A DNA stretch of 64,000 nt from Paenibacillus_F sp047238265 (GCF_047238265.1 NZ_JBDFMM010000001.1:1612001-1676000), one strand, 5' to 3'. Counted from the stretch's first letter, positions 43,522 through 53,191 are shown. A program made the numbers and translations. The notes: generated by a model not told the origin, from the sequence alone.

Positions 43522-46500
43522 TGATCCGCGAAATAAGAGTCCGCGGGTTCGGCTCCCTGCACGACCGTACATACCGGTTCGATTCGCCCGTTACCGTGCT
43601 GTACGGGCCCAATGAGGCGGGAAAAAGCACTCTGCTCGGTTTCATCCGCGCCGTCCTGTTCGGGTTTCCTACGCGCGCGCAGGCGGCCGACCGGTATGAG
43701 CCCGAAGGCGGAGGTCCCCACGGAGGCGCGCTGCTGCTGGAGGACAAGCAGGGCCGGACCGTCCTGATCGAACGCTACGCGGATCACGGCGGTCCGGGAC
43801 GCCCTCCCGCAGCCGGGGCCGTCAAAGTAACGCTCGAAGGGGGCGCGATAGGCGGTGAGGAACTTCTCCGGCAGCTGCTCGGGGGATTGTCCGCGGAGCT
43901 CTTCCGGAGCTTGTTCGCCTTCGGGCTGGGCGAGCTTCAAGAGCTGCGGACTCTCCAGGGAGACGACATCGGCGGCTACCTTTACGGAGCGGGCTTCGGC
44001 GTGAGCGGGAGCGCCGTAGTGGAAGCGGAGCGCAAACTCGCCGCCCGGGCCGACGCCTTGTTCAGGCCCAGAGGCCGGACCCAGGAGCTGAACCGCAGCA
44101 TCCGGGCGTACGAGGAGCTCCGCTCCAGCCGGAGCCGTTCCGCCGACGAGATCAGCCGGTACGAAGAAGCGACGGCGGAATGGAACCGCCTCGGAGACCG
44201 GCTGCACGAGCTGGACTCCGCCCGGGCGGAGACGGCCGCAGAGCTGGAATGGACCCGGCGCTGCGTGAAGGCCTTCGAGCCGTGGCTGAAACTGCGCCGG
44301 ATTCAGGAAGAGATAGGGGAAATCCGTGAAATTCCAGGATTTCCGCTGCATGCCGCCGCACGGTATGAAGCCATCCGTCAGGAACGGGACGAATTCGAGA
44401 ATGAGCGGCGTCAGTACGAGGAAGAGAGCGCAGCGCTTCTGCGGGCTCTCGAAGTCCTGCCCCTCAGCGAAGAGCTGCTCGAAGACGCGGCCGAACTGTC
44501 CGCCCTTGAAGAAGAGGCGGGTTCGTACCGCAGCGGGCAGCTTGCGGCGGCTTCCGCGGAGACGGAGAGAACTCAGCTGAGCGACGCGCTGGCGGGTCTT
44601 CTGCGGCAGCTCGATGAGCAGTGGACGCGGCAGGATCTGGCCGATTTCCCCGTATCGGTCGGCATGAAAGAGCATATCCGGGAAGCGCGGGATGCTTTCG
44701 CCAAATGGGACGGGGAGAGAGCACTGCTCGACAGCGAACTGAGCCGGGTATTCGGCCGCCTGGAAGAGCAGCAGGGCGAGCTTGCGGAGCGCCAGCTGGA
44801 ATGGGGCGAATGGCTGACGCTGTCGGGACTCCGGGAAGACGCGCCGGGAGCAAGGACTGCCGCGGAATCTGGGCTTCTGCGGCGTTTATCCGCCGATTAC
44901 GCGGAGTGGAGAGTGCTGAAAAGCGAAGGAGATCAACGGGAACGGCTCCGGGAAGAAGAACGCCGCAGACAGGCGGAGTTCGGAGCCTGGTCGGACAGAG
45001 GCCGGGGCGAATCCGAGCGTTTAAGGAAAAAGACCGCTTACGCCGCGGCGGCGGTCGCGATTCTTCTGCCCGCGGCGCTGCTCGTCAGCGGACAGAAGGC
45101 TGCCGCTGCCGCCGTATTCGCCGTGCTGGCAGCCGGTACGGCCTGGTTGATGCTGAGTTCGCGTGACGGCGTCCGCGAAAACGGGCGCAGCCCGCATACC
45201 CTTCCGCCGGAATCCCGGACGGAGGGAAGGGGGCGTACCCGGAGGGGAAGAGCGGCCTCCTCCGGCGCGTGGTTGTCCGCTGCCGCACAGCCGGGCGAAG
45301 CGGACGCTGCGGCAGACGGCGCCGATGCCCGCCTGGAGGCAGACATGGCGGCTCTCCGGCAGCGGCTTCAGCAAAATCTGGCACTTCTTCTGGGCGGCAG
45401 CGGAGCGGGAAGCCGAGAAGCCGCAGCAGCCCGTGCGCCCGGTGCGCCCGGCTTATCCGATGAAGCTGCCGCTGCGGGCCGGATGCCGCTGCCGTCCTGG
45501 CCCGAGACGCTGAACTGGCTGGAACGGGAGCTGGAAAGCTGGCTGACCGGCACCGATTTGTGGGCGCAGCACCGCTCCGAAATGGAGCGCCGCCGGGCCA
45601 AGCTGGAAGAGCTGAAACAGAGCATTCAGTCGCTGGAGAAACAGCAGGAGGCGGCATCGGCCCGTATGCGCTCGCTGGAGGAACGGGCGGCGGCCGGACA
45701 GGAGAGCTGGAGCGCCTGGCTGCGTGAGCGCAAGCTGCGGGCGCACCTGTCTCCCGAAGCGGCGCTGGATTCGCTGCAGCTGATCGCCCGCGGGCATGAC
45801 CTGCTCCAGCGCCTTGCCGGCTGCGAGGCGAAGCTGGCCGCCCTGCATGCTTCATCCGCCGCGTTCGAGGCGCGTACGGTCCGGCTGCTGGGCGCCGCCG
45901 AGGCGGCGGACCCGCTGCTGGGACTGCGGCGCCGGGCCGAGCGTCTTGCGGAGCAGCGCGAACTGCTCGCAAGGCGCGAGCGTATGGCGGCCGAAGCCGC
46001 GGATCTCCGCCGCCGGGAGACGGCTGCCGCGCAGAAGGCGCGGCACGCGGCCGGCCGGCTGCAAGCGCTTCTGAGCGAAGCGCAGGCCGCCGGCGAAGAG
46101 GAGCTCCTCCGCCAGGCGGCCCTCCAGGAGCGCCGTGCCGGGCTCGCCGCCGAAGCGCGGCTTCTCTCCGGCGCGCTCGATGCGCATGCCGGCGTCGCCC
46201 GGCGGGAGCGGCTCGATGAGGCCTTGGCCGGTGCCGACGAAGGGAGCCTCGCTTCGCGCGAGGACGAGCTGTCGGGCCGTCTGAGCGGCCTGGAGGCCGA
46301 GGCGAACCGATTGCGCGACAGGCGCGGCCGCCTGGCCGGCGAGCTGGAGAAGCTCGAAGGCGGGAGCGAGCGCGGGGATCTGCTCCAGCGCACCGAGGAG
46401 CAGCTGGCCGAGGTGCGGGAGCTCGGCGGCAAATACGCGGTGCTCGCGATGGCCGCCCTGCTCGTGAAGCGGACGCGTGAACGCTGTGAACGCGAGCGCC

Positions 46501-46892
46501 AGCCGGGCGTGCTCCGCCGGGCTTCGGCCTGCTTTGCGGCAATGACGGGCGGCCGGTTCACACAGGTGGTCGCGCCGTTCGGTCAGCAGCGGCTCTATGC
46601 CGTACGGCCGGACGGGCGTCAGGTGGATTCATCGAAGCTGAGCCGCGGAACGGCGGAGCAGCTATACTTGTCGATGAGATTCGCACTCGTCGAAGAATTT
46701 ACCGGCGGAGCTTCCCTGCCGCTCGTTTTTGACGATATTTTCGTCAATTTCGACAAGGAGCGGATGGAAGGGGCGCTGCGGATTATCGGGCAGCTCGGCG
46801 GTAATCGGCAGGTTTTGCTTTTTACTTGCCATGAGCATGTAAGAGACGCGGTGAGAAGGACTGCTCCCGCGGCAGGTGTGCTTAATGTTTAA
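43518..46892 (+). CDS. yhaN: YhaN-type AAA ATPase (SbcC/Rad50-like)
   Basis: 1124 residues. SMC-like ATPase: Walker A GPNEAGKST (30-38), long coiled coils rich in Glu, Arg and Ala, and at the C-terminus the signature LSRGTAEQLYLSMRFALVEE and Walker B LVFDDIFVNFD. A hydrophobic hairpin at about residues 510-545 (AVAILLPAALLVSGQK, AVFAVLAAGTAWLML) interrupts the coiled coil, as in YhaN, and suggests membrane contact. It acts with YhaO on DNA ends. ATG 43518 or the adjacent 43521 may be used. The region is unusually G+C-rich with a low-complexity part near residues 560-620. Confidence 0.93.
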   Translation: MMIREIRVRGFGSLHDRTYRFDSPVTVLYGPNEAGKSTLLGFIRAVLFGFPTRAQAADRYEPEGGGPHGGALLLEDKQGRTVLIERYADHGGPGRPPAAGAVKVTLEGGAIGGEELLRQLLGGLSAELFRSLFAFGLGELQELRTLQGDDIGGYLYGAGFGVSGSAVVEAERKLAARADALFRPRGRTQELNRSIRAYEELRSSRSRSADEISRYEEATAEWNRLGDRLHELDSARAETAAELEWTRRCVKAFEPWLKLRRIQEEIGEIREIPGFPLHAAARYEAIRQERDEFENERRQYEEESAALLRALEVLPLSEELLEDAAELSALEEEAGSYRSGQLAAASAETERTQLSDALAGLLRQLDEQWTRQDLADFPVSVGMKEHIREARDAFAKWDGERALLDSELSRVFGRLEEQQGELAERQLEWGEWLTLSGLREDAPGARTAAESGLLRRLSADYAEWRVLKSEGDQRERLREEERRRQAEFGAWSDRGRGESERLRKKTAYAAAAVAILLPAALLVSGQKAAAAAVFAVLAAGTAWLMLSSRDGVRENGRSPHTLPPESRTEGRGRTRRGRAASSGAWLSAAAQPGEADAAADGADARLEADMAALRQRLQQNLALLLGGSGAGSREAAAARAPGAPGLSDEAAAAGRMPLPSWPETLNWLERELESWLTGTDLWAQHRSEMERRRAKLEELKQSIQSLEKQQEAASARMRSLEERAAAGQESWSAWLRERKLRAHLSPEAALDSLQLIARGHDLLQRLAGCEAKLAALHASSAAFEARTVRLLGAAEAADPLLGLRRRAERLAEQRELLARRERMAAEAADLRRRETAAAQKARHAAGRLQALLSEAQAAGEEELLRQAALQERRAGLAAEARLLSGALDAHAGVARRERLDEALAGADEGSLASREDELSGRLSGLEAEANRLRDRRGRLAGELEKLEGGSERGDLLQRTEEQLAEVRELGGKYAVLAMAALLVKRTRERCERERQPGVLRRASACFAAMTGGRFTQVVAPFGQQRLYAVRPDGRQVDSSKLSRGTAEQLYLSMRFALVEEFTGGASLPLVFDDIFVNFDKERMEGALRIIGQLGGNRQVLLFTCHEHVRDAVRRTAPAAGVLNV

Positions 46893-46901
46893 GAGACAGC
46901 G

Positions 46902-46937
46902 AAAGACCCTTCTTCTCTAAAAGAAGGGTCTTTTTGG
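46902..46937. terminator. Bidirectional terminator
   Basis: AAAGACCCTTCTT-CTCTA-AAAGAAGGGTCTTTTT between yhaN and the convergent ger operon. Confidence 0.93.
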
Positions 46938-46970
46938 CTTTTCATCGTATGTGTCCTGCATGGATACGTT

Positions 46971-48041
46971 CTATTCTCTTTTGCCTTCGGGAGAAAGAAC
47001 TTTGAGATGGATACGGACTTTAACTTCCAGTTTTTTGATTTGTTCTTCCCAGTTTGCCGTATCCCAGCCTCTCATCCGGAATTGCTCGCCGATCCCGAGA
47101 ATATCGAGGCCCTGCTCTTTGGTGCCGTTCAGCAGTCTCGTGAAGTTTTTCTCCCAGAGCCGGCTGCCTTCTTTTTCGATGTCGTCCACATGAAGGTACG
47201 GACTGTGGTCCTTGCTTTCCAGGATAGTGGCTTGAATAAAGTAAATGAAAGTGGCCTGTTTACGGGTGATCTCCGTTTTCCGCCGGACTTCTTTAATTTG
47301 CAGAGCGTTGCGTTTCCCGGGATCGGCATGCAGAATGACTTCTTTTCCCTGCCGGTTTACGAGCACGTTGAACTCTCTGGACTCGATTCCGTTCAAATGA
47401 TAAAGAAGCCGGTCCCGGCGGAGAAAGCTTTCACCCATAAAGTTTAATTCGTTATTTTCATAGCTGAAGCGGTTGAGATGGATGCTGTGCAGAGGGCTCA
47501 TGACCGCTTTGTTCACCTGCCAGAGGCGGCTGGCGAGAAAGGTCGGGACAAACGCGTAGCCTTTGGTCGAAAAATTCGTCAGACCCCCGTTATCTTTCCG
47601 GAACAGTTCGCTTACTTTGTCGGTGGTGACGAACATATGAACCGTCTGGTCGATGTTCGGCGATCTCACCAGAAAATCCATATAGGGATAGATGCCTTCT
47701 CTGGCGATTGTGTCGCTGAACATGATAAAGCTGACTTTATCGAGGGACAGCTCTTTTTGCAGGCGTGTCCGGATCTGCCTCAGGCAGTCGGGAATATTCG
47801 ATCCGGTCGCTTGACGGATAATATATTTGGGTGCTTTTCCGCCGGAGCTGCCCTCACTGCCTCCGCTTTTCATTCCGTCCATGTCGATTTCCATCATGCT
47901 GATTTCGAGCTCGCCATCATCCGCACGGTCGATTCCCATCCCGACGATAAAGGACTGTTCCCTGATCTCCGAAATGCTCAAACATCCGGCAAGCGCTGCG
48001 GCTCCGGTCACAAGCATGAGAACAAGCAGCCATTTTCTCAT
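46971..48041 (-). CDS. gerAC: Spore germination lipoprotein GerAC-type
   Basis: 356 residues from ATG 48041 (after AGAAAGGAGAAG); the much longer frame upstream lies inside gerAB. Lipobox LAGC at about residue 20, then the three-domain Ger(x)C fold with SFIVGMGIDRA and the C-terminal domain ending EVKVRIHLKVLS. It is the lipoprotein subunit of a germinant receptor in the spore inner membrane. Last gene of the operon; overlaps gerAB by four bases. Confidence 0.93.
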   Translation of the reverse strand: MRKWLLVLMLVTGAAALAGCLSISEIREQSFIVGMGIDRADDGELEISMMEIDMDGMKSGGSEGSSGGKAPKYIIRQATGSNIPDCLRQIRTRLQKELSLDKVSFIMFSDTIAREGIYPYMDFLVRSPNIDQTVHMFVTTDKVSELFRKDNGGLTNFSTKGYAFVPTFLASRLWQVNKAVMSPLHSIHLNRFSYENNELNFMGESFLRRDRLLYHLNGIESREFNVLVNRQGKEVILHADPGKRNALQIKEVRRKTEITRKQATFIYFIQATILESKDHSPYLHVDDIEKEGSRLWEKNFTRLLNGTKEQGLDILGIGEQFRMRGWDTANWEEQIKKLEVKVRIHLKVLSPEGKRE

Positions 48042-49126
48042 CCCGTCTTCTCCTTTCTGAAAAGGCTGACGATCCACATGTAATTGGGAATCAGGACGAA
48101 AATAATGCCGAACACGAGCGCGGTGATGTAGACCAGCCGATCGACTTCGTTCACGGTCAGAGTCCGGAGAAAAGCGAGAGACATGAGGACCGAGACGATC
48201 ACATACATCCGTTTGATCCGCCGGGTGTTGAAAAGCCTGCAAAGCGCCTGGGAGCAGCAGGTTACGCAAACGATCAGAATCATGATGTTCACCAGCACGA
48301 AAAACAGAGGGGCCAGGAAGCTGAGCTTTTCAAAAGGAAGAAGGAGAAAAGGCACGGTTTCCATCGACTCCTGATACGGGAAAGTGAACGTTTTGGCGGT
48401 CTCGTAACCGAAGACCATAATGGGCAGCAGATAGGATAGCATAACTTCGGCCCCGGCCGTAACGGTAGCGGCTGCCGACAGACGAAGCAGATTTTTATCC
48501 GACCGGATGTAAGGATACAGAAAATAGAGGACGGCGAAGCCTTTAAACAGGTAGAAAATCGTCAACATATTTTTGCCGAGCAGCCTCGGCAGGCCGAGAT
48601 TTCCGAGCGGCAGCAGGTTGGTGACATCCATGTTGCGCAGCTGGGGCAAGTTGATGCTGAGCAGCCAGACTGCCATCACAAAGCCGAGCAGCAGAAAAAG
48701 CCGCGCCCAGGCTTCTGTCCCTTTCCAAACCATGTAAAGCACCACGGGCATAACAAGGAGCACGATCGTGTAAACCGGCGTATATTTCAACTGTAGATAG
48801 GAAACCAGCAGCCAGTGTTCACCGAAAGTCAGATCCCCCCAGATGAAAAAGTAAACGGCAATGCAGCCGACATATACGGCCGATAAAAATTTGCCGAGGT
48901 AGAGCCGGGACCACTCCCCGATATCGCTGCGAGGATGCCGGCTCGATAAGCGGACCGCGACATAGGTGTTCCACAAGGAAATGGCCAGCGCAAGCAGAAG
49001 CAGCACCCAGCCGTGCTGATCCATCTGCTGGGACAAATAAGCCGGGAATCTCAGGGGACCCATCGCAATCGAGGCAACTGCCAGTATGACGAACCATTGA
49101 AGCCCCGAGATGCTCGGCTTGGTCAT
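48038..49126 (-). CDS. gerAB: Spore germination permease GerAB-type
   Basis: 362 residues, ten predicted helices of the APC-like GerAB family, beginning ISGLQWFVILAVASIAMGPL. It forms the germinant-binding membrane subunit. The conserved proline and glycine residues in helix 1 and the charged cytoplasmic C-terminus are in place. It overlaps gerAA and gerAC by four bases each. Confidence 0.93.
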   Translation of the reverse strand: MTKPSISGLQWFVILAVASIAMGPLRFPAYLSQQMDQHGWVLLLLALAISLWNTYVAVRLSSRHPRSDIGEWSRLYLGKFLSAVYVGCIAVYFFIWGDLTFGEHWLLVSYLQLKYTPVYTIVLLVMPVVLYMVWKGTEAWARLFLLLGFVMAVWLLSINLPQLRNMDVTNLLPLGNLGLPRLLGKNMLTIFYLFKGFAVLYFLYPYIRSDKNLLRLSAAATVTAGAEVMLSYLLPIMVFGYETAKTFTFPYQESMETVPFLLLPFEKLSFLAPLFFVLVNIMILIVCVTCCSQALCRLFNTRRIKRMYVIVSVLMSLAFLRTLTVNEVDRLVYITALVFGIIFVLIPNYMWIVSLFRKEKTG

Positions 49127-50634
49127 GACGAATCCCCTCTCTGGCTGTGTTTGTCCGCCGGTTTAAAGACCGGGTCCCGGTCCTTCAACTTCTGCGCGCT
49201 CGGCCTGAAAAACTGCATCCGGATCGCTTTTAGGCTGAGCGGGCTGAAAGGCGCCGTGTACGGGATACTGAGCGACTTGGTAGAGGCGAGATGCCCTAGC
49301 AGCAGGACGGAACACACGGTGATTCCGTAAAAACCGAACAGTCCCGCCGCCAATATAAACGGGTATTTCCACAGGCGCGCCGCATAAGAGATCTGATACG
49401 AAGCGATATAGGCTCCCACTGCGGAAATGGAGGCGACGATAATCATAAATTTGCTGGTCAATCCCGCCTGGGCCGCCGCTTGGCCGATAATCAGGCTTCC
49501 GACGACATTCAAAGCGGAGCCGACATTGCCGGGGACGTAGGTCATCCCCTCGTTAAGCACATCCATGACGATCATCATCATCAGCGTTTCAAACAGGCTT
49601 GTATAAGGGATTCCGGCCTGATCCTGGGCGATGGAGATGGCGAATACGGTCGGAAGAATGGACGAGTCTACCGTAACCAGGGCCAGATAGACGGCAGGCG
49701 CGTAAATGGCGATGACAAAAGCTAGAATCCGGACAAGCCGGACGAATGTCGGAATAAGCGAGCCTTGCATGACCGCTTCCCCCCCGATAAAGCTGGTGAG
49801 CACGGTATTCGGCAGGAAAGCGATAAAGGGAGAACCGTCCATGAGAATCCCGATTCTTCCTTTGAGGAGATTCAGGGCCGAACGCGCCGGCAGCTCGCTT
49901 TTTTCATATAAAGGGAAGGGAGTCAGATTAGGGCCGCTTACGAATTCCATCAATTCTTTCATCAGCACGACGGAATCCGTCTGGATGCCTTCAATTTTGG
50001 ATTCGATCTCGTCCACCCACTCCTGCCGGGCGACATCGTTCAGATATACTACGGCTACGGTCGTTTTGGACCTTTCTCCTACCTCATAGTAATGAACGAT
50101 CAGGTTGGGATCCCGCATTCGTCTTCTCAGGAGCCCAAGGTTAACGTCGATATCCTCCACGAACGATTCCTGAGGACCGAGGATCACCCGTTCGACTTTG
50201 GGGGGCTCAATGGCGCGTCCTTTTTGAAAAGGCACCGGGAACGAGAGCGCGCTGTGCGGCATCCGGTTATGAAGCAGAATGACGTCTCCCTGAAGCATGC
50301 GCTTCAAAGCGTCCGATACGTTCCGGATCTCGGTTCCCGTCGGGAAAAGGGTCGGCCAGTCGTCCGGCTGCGATTCCCAGCGGCTTAGACGCGGGGCGAC
50401 GTCATTTTGAAACAGGCTTTTGTCGATCGCGGTACTGATATACATACAGCCGGAATTGCCGTTGTCCGTAAGAATCCACTGAAATTCGTCGGTCGGCAGA
50501 AGCTCCTGGAAAAGCTGAATAACCGCGTCCGTGTCAGCGGCAAGGGGGATGTCCCACTGGTCGGCGTTCAGTGTAGGCGCCGCCGGAAGCGTAGGATGTC
50601 CATGAGGCTTCCGGCTGTCGTTCTGGTCGGTCAT
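49123..50634 (-). CDS. gerAA: Spore germination protein GerAA-type
   Basis: 503 residues. N-terminal soluble domain (to about residue 270), then about five membrane helices. Family hallmarks: MRDPNLIVHYYEVGERSKTT, the KGRIGILMDGSPFIAFLPN strand, and MTYVPGNVGSALNVVGSLII. GerAA oligomers are thought to form the ion channel of the germinosome. ATG 50634 follows GTGGAGGGAG. First gene of a complete A-B-C receptor operon; expression in the forespore (SigG) is expected, but I could not identify a convincing SigG promoter. Confidence 0.95.
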   Translation of the reverse strand: MTDQNDSRKPHGHPTLPAAPTLNADQWDIPLAADTDAVIQLFQELLPTDEFQWILTDNGNSGCMYISTAIDKSLFQNDVAPRLSRWESQPDDWPTLFPTGTEIRNVSDALKRMLQGDVILLHNRMPHSALSFPVPFQKGRAIEPPKVERVILGPQESFVEDIDVNLGLLRRRMRDPNLIVHYYEVGERSKTTVAVVYLNDVARQEWVDEIESKIEGIQTDSVVLMKELMEFVSGPNLTPFPLYEKSELPARSALNLLKGRIGILMDGSPFIAFLPNTVLTSFIGGEAVMQGSLIPTFVRLVRILAFVIAIYAPAVYLALVTVDSSILPTVFAISIAQDQAGIPYTSLFETLMMMIVMDVLNEGMTYVPGNVGSALNVVGSLIIGQAAAQAGLTSKFMIIVASISAVGAYIASYQISYAARLWKYPFILAAGLFGFYGITVCSVLLLGHLASTKSLSIPYTAPFSPLSLKAIRMQFFRPSAQKLKDRDPVFKPADKHSQRGDSS

Positions 50635-50802
50635 AATCTCCCTCCACTCGTGCTAGAGCTTTAAGGTTAGACTTCCCAGATCACCGGAAAATTACCATGC
50701 GGAACCCGAATCGGAGGAAGGGGGACGGCAACGGACAGACGGGAAAGGGCGGGCGGCGTATCGGAGGTTGCCTGAAGACCATTCCGACGGTATCGGCATA
50801 CA

Positions 50803-50850
50803 CAAAACAGGCGTATTCTCCCGCTGCGGGGGAATACGCCTGTTTGTTGA
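50803..50850 (-). terminator. Strong hairpin, probable terminator of aldolase operon
   Basis: ACAGGCGTATTC, CCCGC and GCGGG, then GAATACGCCTGT form a nearly perfect stem of about 18 bp. Read on the minus strand it ends in TGTTTTGTG. If it ends the PfkB-aldolase transcript, the 13-nt array before it would be part of the 3' untranslated RNA. Confidence 0.65.
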
Positions 50851-50917
50851 GTGTGCCGGGCCGGGTGGTCGGGCGCCGAGCATGGAACGGGACAGCAGCC
50901 GGTTTCTCATGCGTCCG

Positions 50918-51283
50918 TCGGCATCGGCAGGCCGTATCAGCCGGTCGCGTGAGCAGACTGGATCCGGCAGGTCGCATGGGTAGACCGAATAGGCAGACTG
51001 CATCGGCAGGCCGCATGGGCAGCCCTTATTAGCAGATTATATCGGCAGGTCGCATCAGTAGAAGGTAGACTGCACCGGCAATCCGCATCGGCGGACGTAT
51101 ACGCCGACGTATCAGCCGGTCGCATGAGCAAACTGCACCGGTCGACATATCCGCGGTGGCATGCAGACTGTATCGGTCTTCCGCATCAGCAGACCGCGCC
51201 AGCAGACTGTATCAGCAGGCCGCATCAGCAGATCGCACCAGCAGGCTGTTTCGACCGCCCGCACCAGCCGCCCGGATCAGTAA
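50918..51283. repeat. 13-nt tandem repeat array (about 26 degenerate units)
   Basis: Degenerate 13-base units follow one another with few breaks, for example ACTGCATCGGCAG (50997), GCCGCATGGGCAG (51010), ATTATATCGGCAG (51036), GTCGCATCAGTAG (51049), ACCGCGCCAGCAG (51193), ACTGTATCAGCAG (51206), GCCGCATCAGCAG (51219), ATCGCACCAGCAG (51232). Consensus RYCGCATCRGCAG. One 14-base unit (50957), a 7-base remnant (51062) and a disordered stretch at 51145-51166 interrupt it. It touches the stop codon of the PfkB gene. No cas genes, no unique spacers, and no reading frame that fits; period 13 is not a codon multiple. Confidence 0.92.
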
Positions 51284-52206
51284 TCCGTCACCGTGACGGA
51301 GCGGTAGATCCGCTCGACATCTTCCGCGGTGACGACTCCCGCCTGCATCTGCAGGGCGTTGGCGCTTCCGCATGCCGCGCCGAATCGGACCGCGTCGGAG
51401 TCGCTGCTTCCCCGGCGGAGAGCCGTAACCATGCCGGCCACCATCGCGTCGCCGCTGCCGACGGGGTTTACGGCCCGGATCGCCGGGATGGCGACCCGCC
51501 GCACGCGGCCGCCGCTGCCCGCGAGGGCTCCGCGCGCGCCGAGCGAAACGACGACATGCCGGATTCCGCGCTGCATCAGTTCCCGGATGCAGGCGGCCAG
51601 CTCGTCGTCGGAGGAAGCGGGCTTGCCGAGCAGCCGCACGATTTCATGCTCATTGGGCTTAATGAGCAGGGGCATCGCTTCGAGCCCGGCAGCCAGGGCG
51701 TCGCCGCTCGCGTCGAGGACGGCCTCGGCGCCCGCTTCTCTTGCAAGCGCGATCAGCTCCGCATAAAGCGTGGGAGGGCATCCGAGCGGGAGACTGCCGG
51801 AGAAGCACACGTGCGTGGACCTCGCCGCGAGCGCCTTCACCTTCTGCTTCAGGGACTGAAGAGAGCTTTCGGCGATGGCGGGTCCGGGTTCCAGCAGCTC
51901 CGTCTGCGTGCCGTTATCCGCATCCAGGACGGTGAGGCAGAGGCGGGATTCTCCCGGGACTTCCGTGAAGTCATGAGGAATGCCTTCCGCGTCGAGCCCG
52001 CTGCGGATAAACCGTCCGTTGAAGCCGGCCACGAAACCGGCGGCCGTGACGGGTTCGCCGAGCAGACGCGCCACCCGGGCGACATTGATTCCTTTGCCGC
52101 CGGGGACGGCGATCATGTCCGATACGCGGGAAACCCGGTCCATTTCGAAGTTTTTTACTTGGTAGGTTTTATCGATTGCCGCATTGAGGGTCACGGTGGT
52201 AATCAT
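51277..52206 (-). CDS. PfkB-family tagatose-6-P/fructose-1-P kinase
   Basis: 309 residues. PfkB/ribokinase fold: TVTLNAAIDKTY start, first signature GGKGINVARVARLLGE, and the ATP-site NPVGSGDAMVAGM with the catalytic base D in GSGDA. The TLNAAIDK start is shared by 1-phosphofructokinase (FruK) and tagatose-6-phosphate kinase (LacC). Next to a KbaY-type aldolase and AgaS, tagatose-6-phosphate is the more likely substrate; this is inference from context. It follows the aldolase gene by 24 bp in one operon. Confidence 0.9.
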   Translation of the reverse strand: MITTVTLNAAIDKTYQVKNFEMDRVSRVSDMIAVPGGKGINVARVARLLGEPVTAAGFVAGFNGRFIRSGLDAEGIPHDFTEVPGESRLCLTVLDADNGTQTELLEPGPAIAESSLQSLKQKVKALAARSTHVCFSGSLPLGCPPTLYAELIALAREAGAEAVLDASGDALAAGLEAMPLLIKPNEHEIVRLLGKPASSDDELAACIRELMQRGIRHVVVSLGARGALAGSGGRVRRVAIPAIRAVNPVGSGDAMVAGMVTALRRGSSDSDAVRFGAACGSANALQMQAGVVTAEDVERIYRSVTVTDY

Positions 52207-52230
52207 CCGGGTTCTCCTGTCTTGACTGAA

Positions 52231-53100
52231 TTAAATGAAATCTTTGGCGCGGCCTACGCAGCCGGTAAGGCGCATTTTCGTCTGAGCCAGTTCTTTGACG
52301 GCCGCTTTGGCCGGAACCATATATTTACGCGGGTCGTTTTCATCCGGGTTGGCCTGGAAGACTTTCTTGATGGCATCGGAGAAAGCAATGCGCAGCTCCG
52401 TAGCGACATTCATCTTGGCCATGCCGAGCGATACGCACCGTTTGACCTGCTCTTCCGGTATGCCGGAGCCGCCGTGCAGAACGAGAGGAAGGCTCACTTT
52501 GCGGTAGATTTCTTCCAGCTTGCCGAATGCGATGTTCGGTTCGCCTTTGTAAATGCCGTGAGCGGTTCCGATGGCCGGGGCAAGCGTCGGCACGCCGGTC
52601 AGCTCTACGAAGCGTACGCATTCGTCGGGATCGGCGAGGAGGGCATCCTCGTCGGCAACGACGATATCGTCTTCGACGCCGCCCACTTTGCCAAGCTCCG
52701 CTTCCACGTTTACGCCGGCCGCCCGGGCGACTTTCACGACTTCCCGCGTCTGCCGTACGTTTTCTTCGAACGGATGCATGGAAGCGTCAATCATAACCGA
52801 TGTATAGCCTTCCCGGATGCATTGTACGATAAGCTCGTAATCCGTGCAATGATCGAGATGAAGCGCGATGGGGACGGAAGACCGTTTGGCGGCGGCGGCT
52901 GCGGCCGCAACGATATAGTCGGGGCCCAGGTGCTTCACCGTGCCGACCGTGGTTTGCAGAATCAGCGGAGCCTGAAGCTCCTCGGCCGCCTCAACGACGG
53001 CCTGCAGCATTTCCAGCGTGTGCACGTTAAAGGCCGTAATGCCGTAACCGTTTTGACGGGCCGTTTGAAGCAGGTGCGTAGAAGAAATCAAATGAGCCAT
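52231..53100 (-). CDS. kbaY: Class II ketose-bisphosphate aldolase (KbaY/GatY-like)
   Basis: 289 residues. Zinc-dependent barrel aldolase: HLDHCTDYELIVQCIREGYT (zinc histidine), the EAELGKVGGVED loop, GTAHGIYKGEPNI and LHGGSGIPEEQVK. It cleaves tagatose-1,6-bisphosphate or fructose-1,6-bisphosphate to two triose phosphates. The neighbours (sugar-phosphate kinase, AgaS, DeoR regulator) favour tagatose-1,6-bisphosphate. ATG 53100 lies in a 91-bp divergent promoter region shared with agaS. Confidence 0.9.
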   Translation of the reverse strand: MAHLISSTHLLQTARQNGYGITAFNVHTLEMLQAVVEAAEELQAPLILQTTVGTVKHLGPDYIVAAAAAAAKRSSVPIALHLDHCTDYELIVQCIREGYTSVMIDASMHPFEENVRQTREVVKVARAAGVNVEAELGKVGGVEDDIVVADEDALLADPDECVRFVELTGVPTLAPAIGTAHGIYKGEPNIAFGKLEEIYRKVSLPLVLHGGSGIPEEQVKRCVSLGMAKMNVATELRIAFSDAIKKVFQANPDENDPRKYMVPAKAAVKELAQTKMRLTGCVGRAKDFI

Positions 53101-53127
53101 TTTGAAAAACCCCTTCGTATAAAATGA

Positions 53128-53156
53128 TTGAAACGATCAAAATAATGATTTATAAT
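53128..53156 (+). promoter_or_regulatory. agaS promoter in divergent control region
   Basis: TTGAAA (53128-53133), 17 bases and TATAAT (53151-53156). The 91-bp gap also holds ATGATTGAAACGATCAAAAT, whose complement resembles the T-rich TTTCgTTT-type sites of AgaR/DeoR regulators, and a second ATGATT. The DeoR protein encoded downstream is the likely ligand. Confidence 0.75.
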
Positions 53157-53191
53157 GTCATTAAGTTGATTATAAGGGAGGAAATTAGAAG

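Noticed and set aside
50918..51283. CRISPR array
   Set aside because: The units are 13 bases long and contiguous, with no unique spacers of 25-45 bases, and no cas genes are nearby.
51124..53127. Open frame of 667 codons on the plus strand
   Set aside because: It is antisense to the PfkB and KbaY genes, begins inside the 13-nt repeat array and has no protein-like motifs; the minus-strand genes have full families and binding sites.
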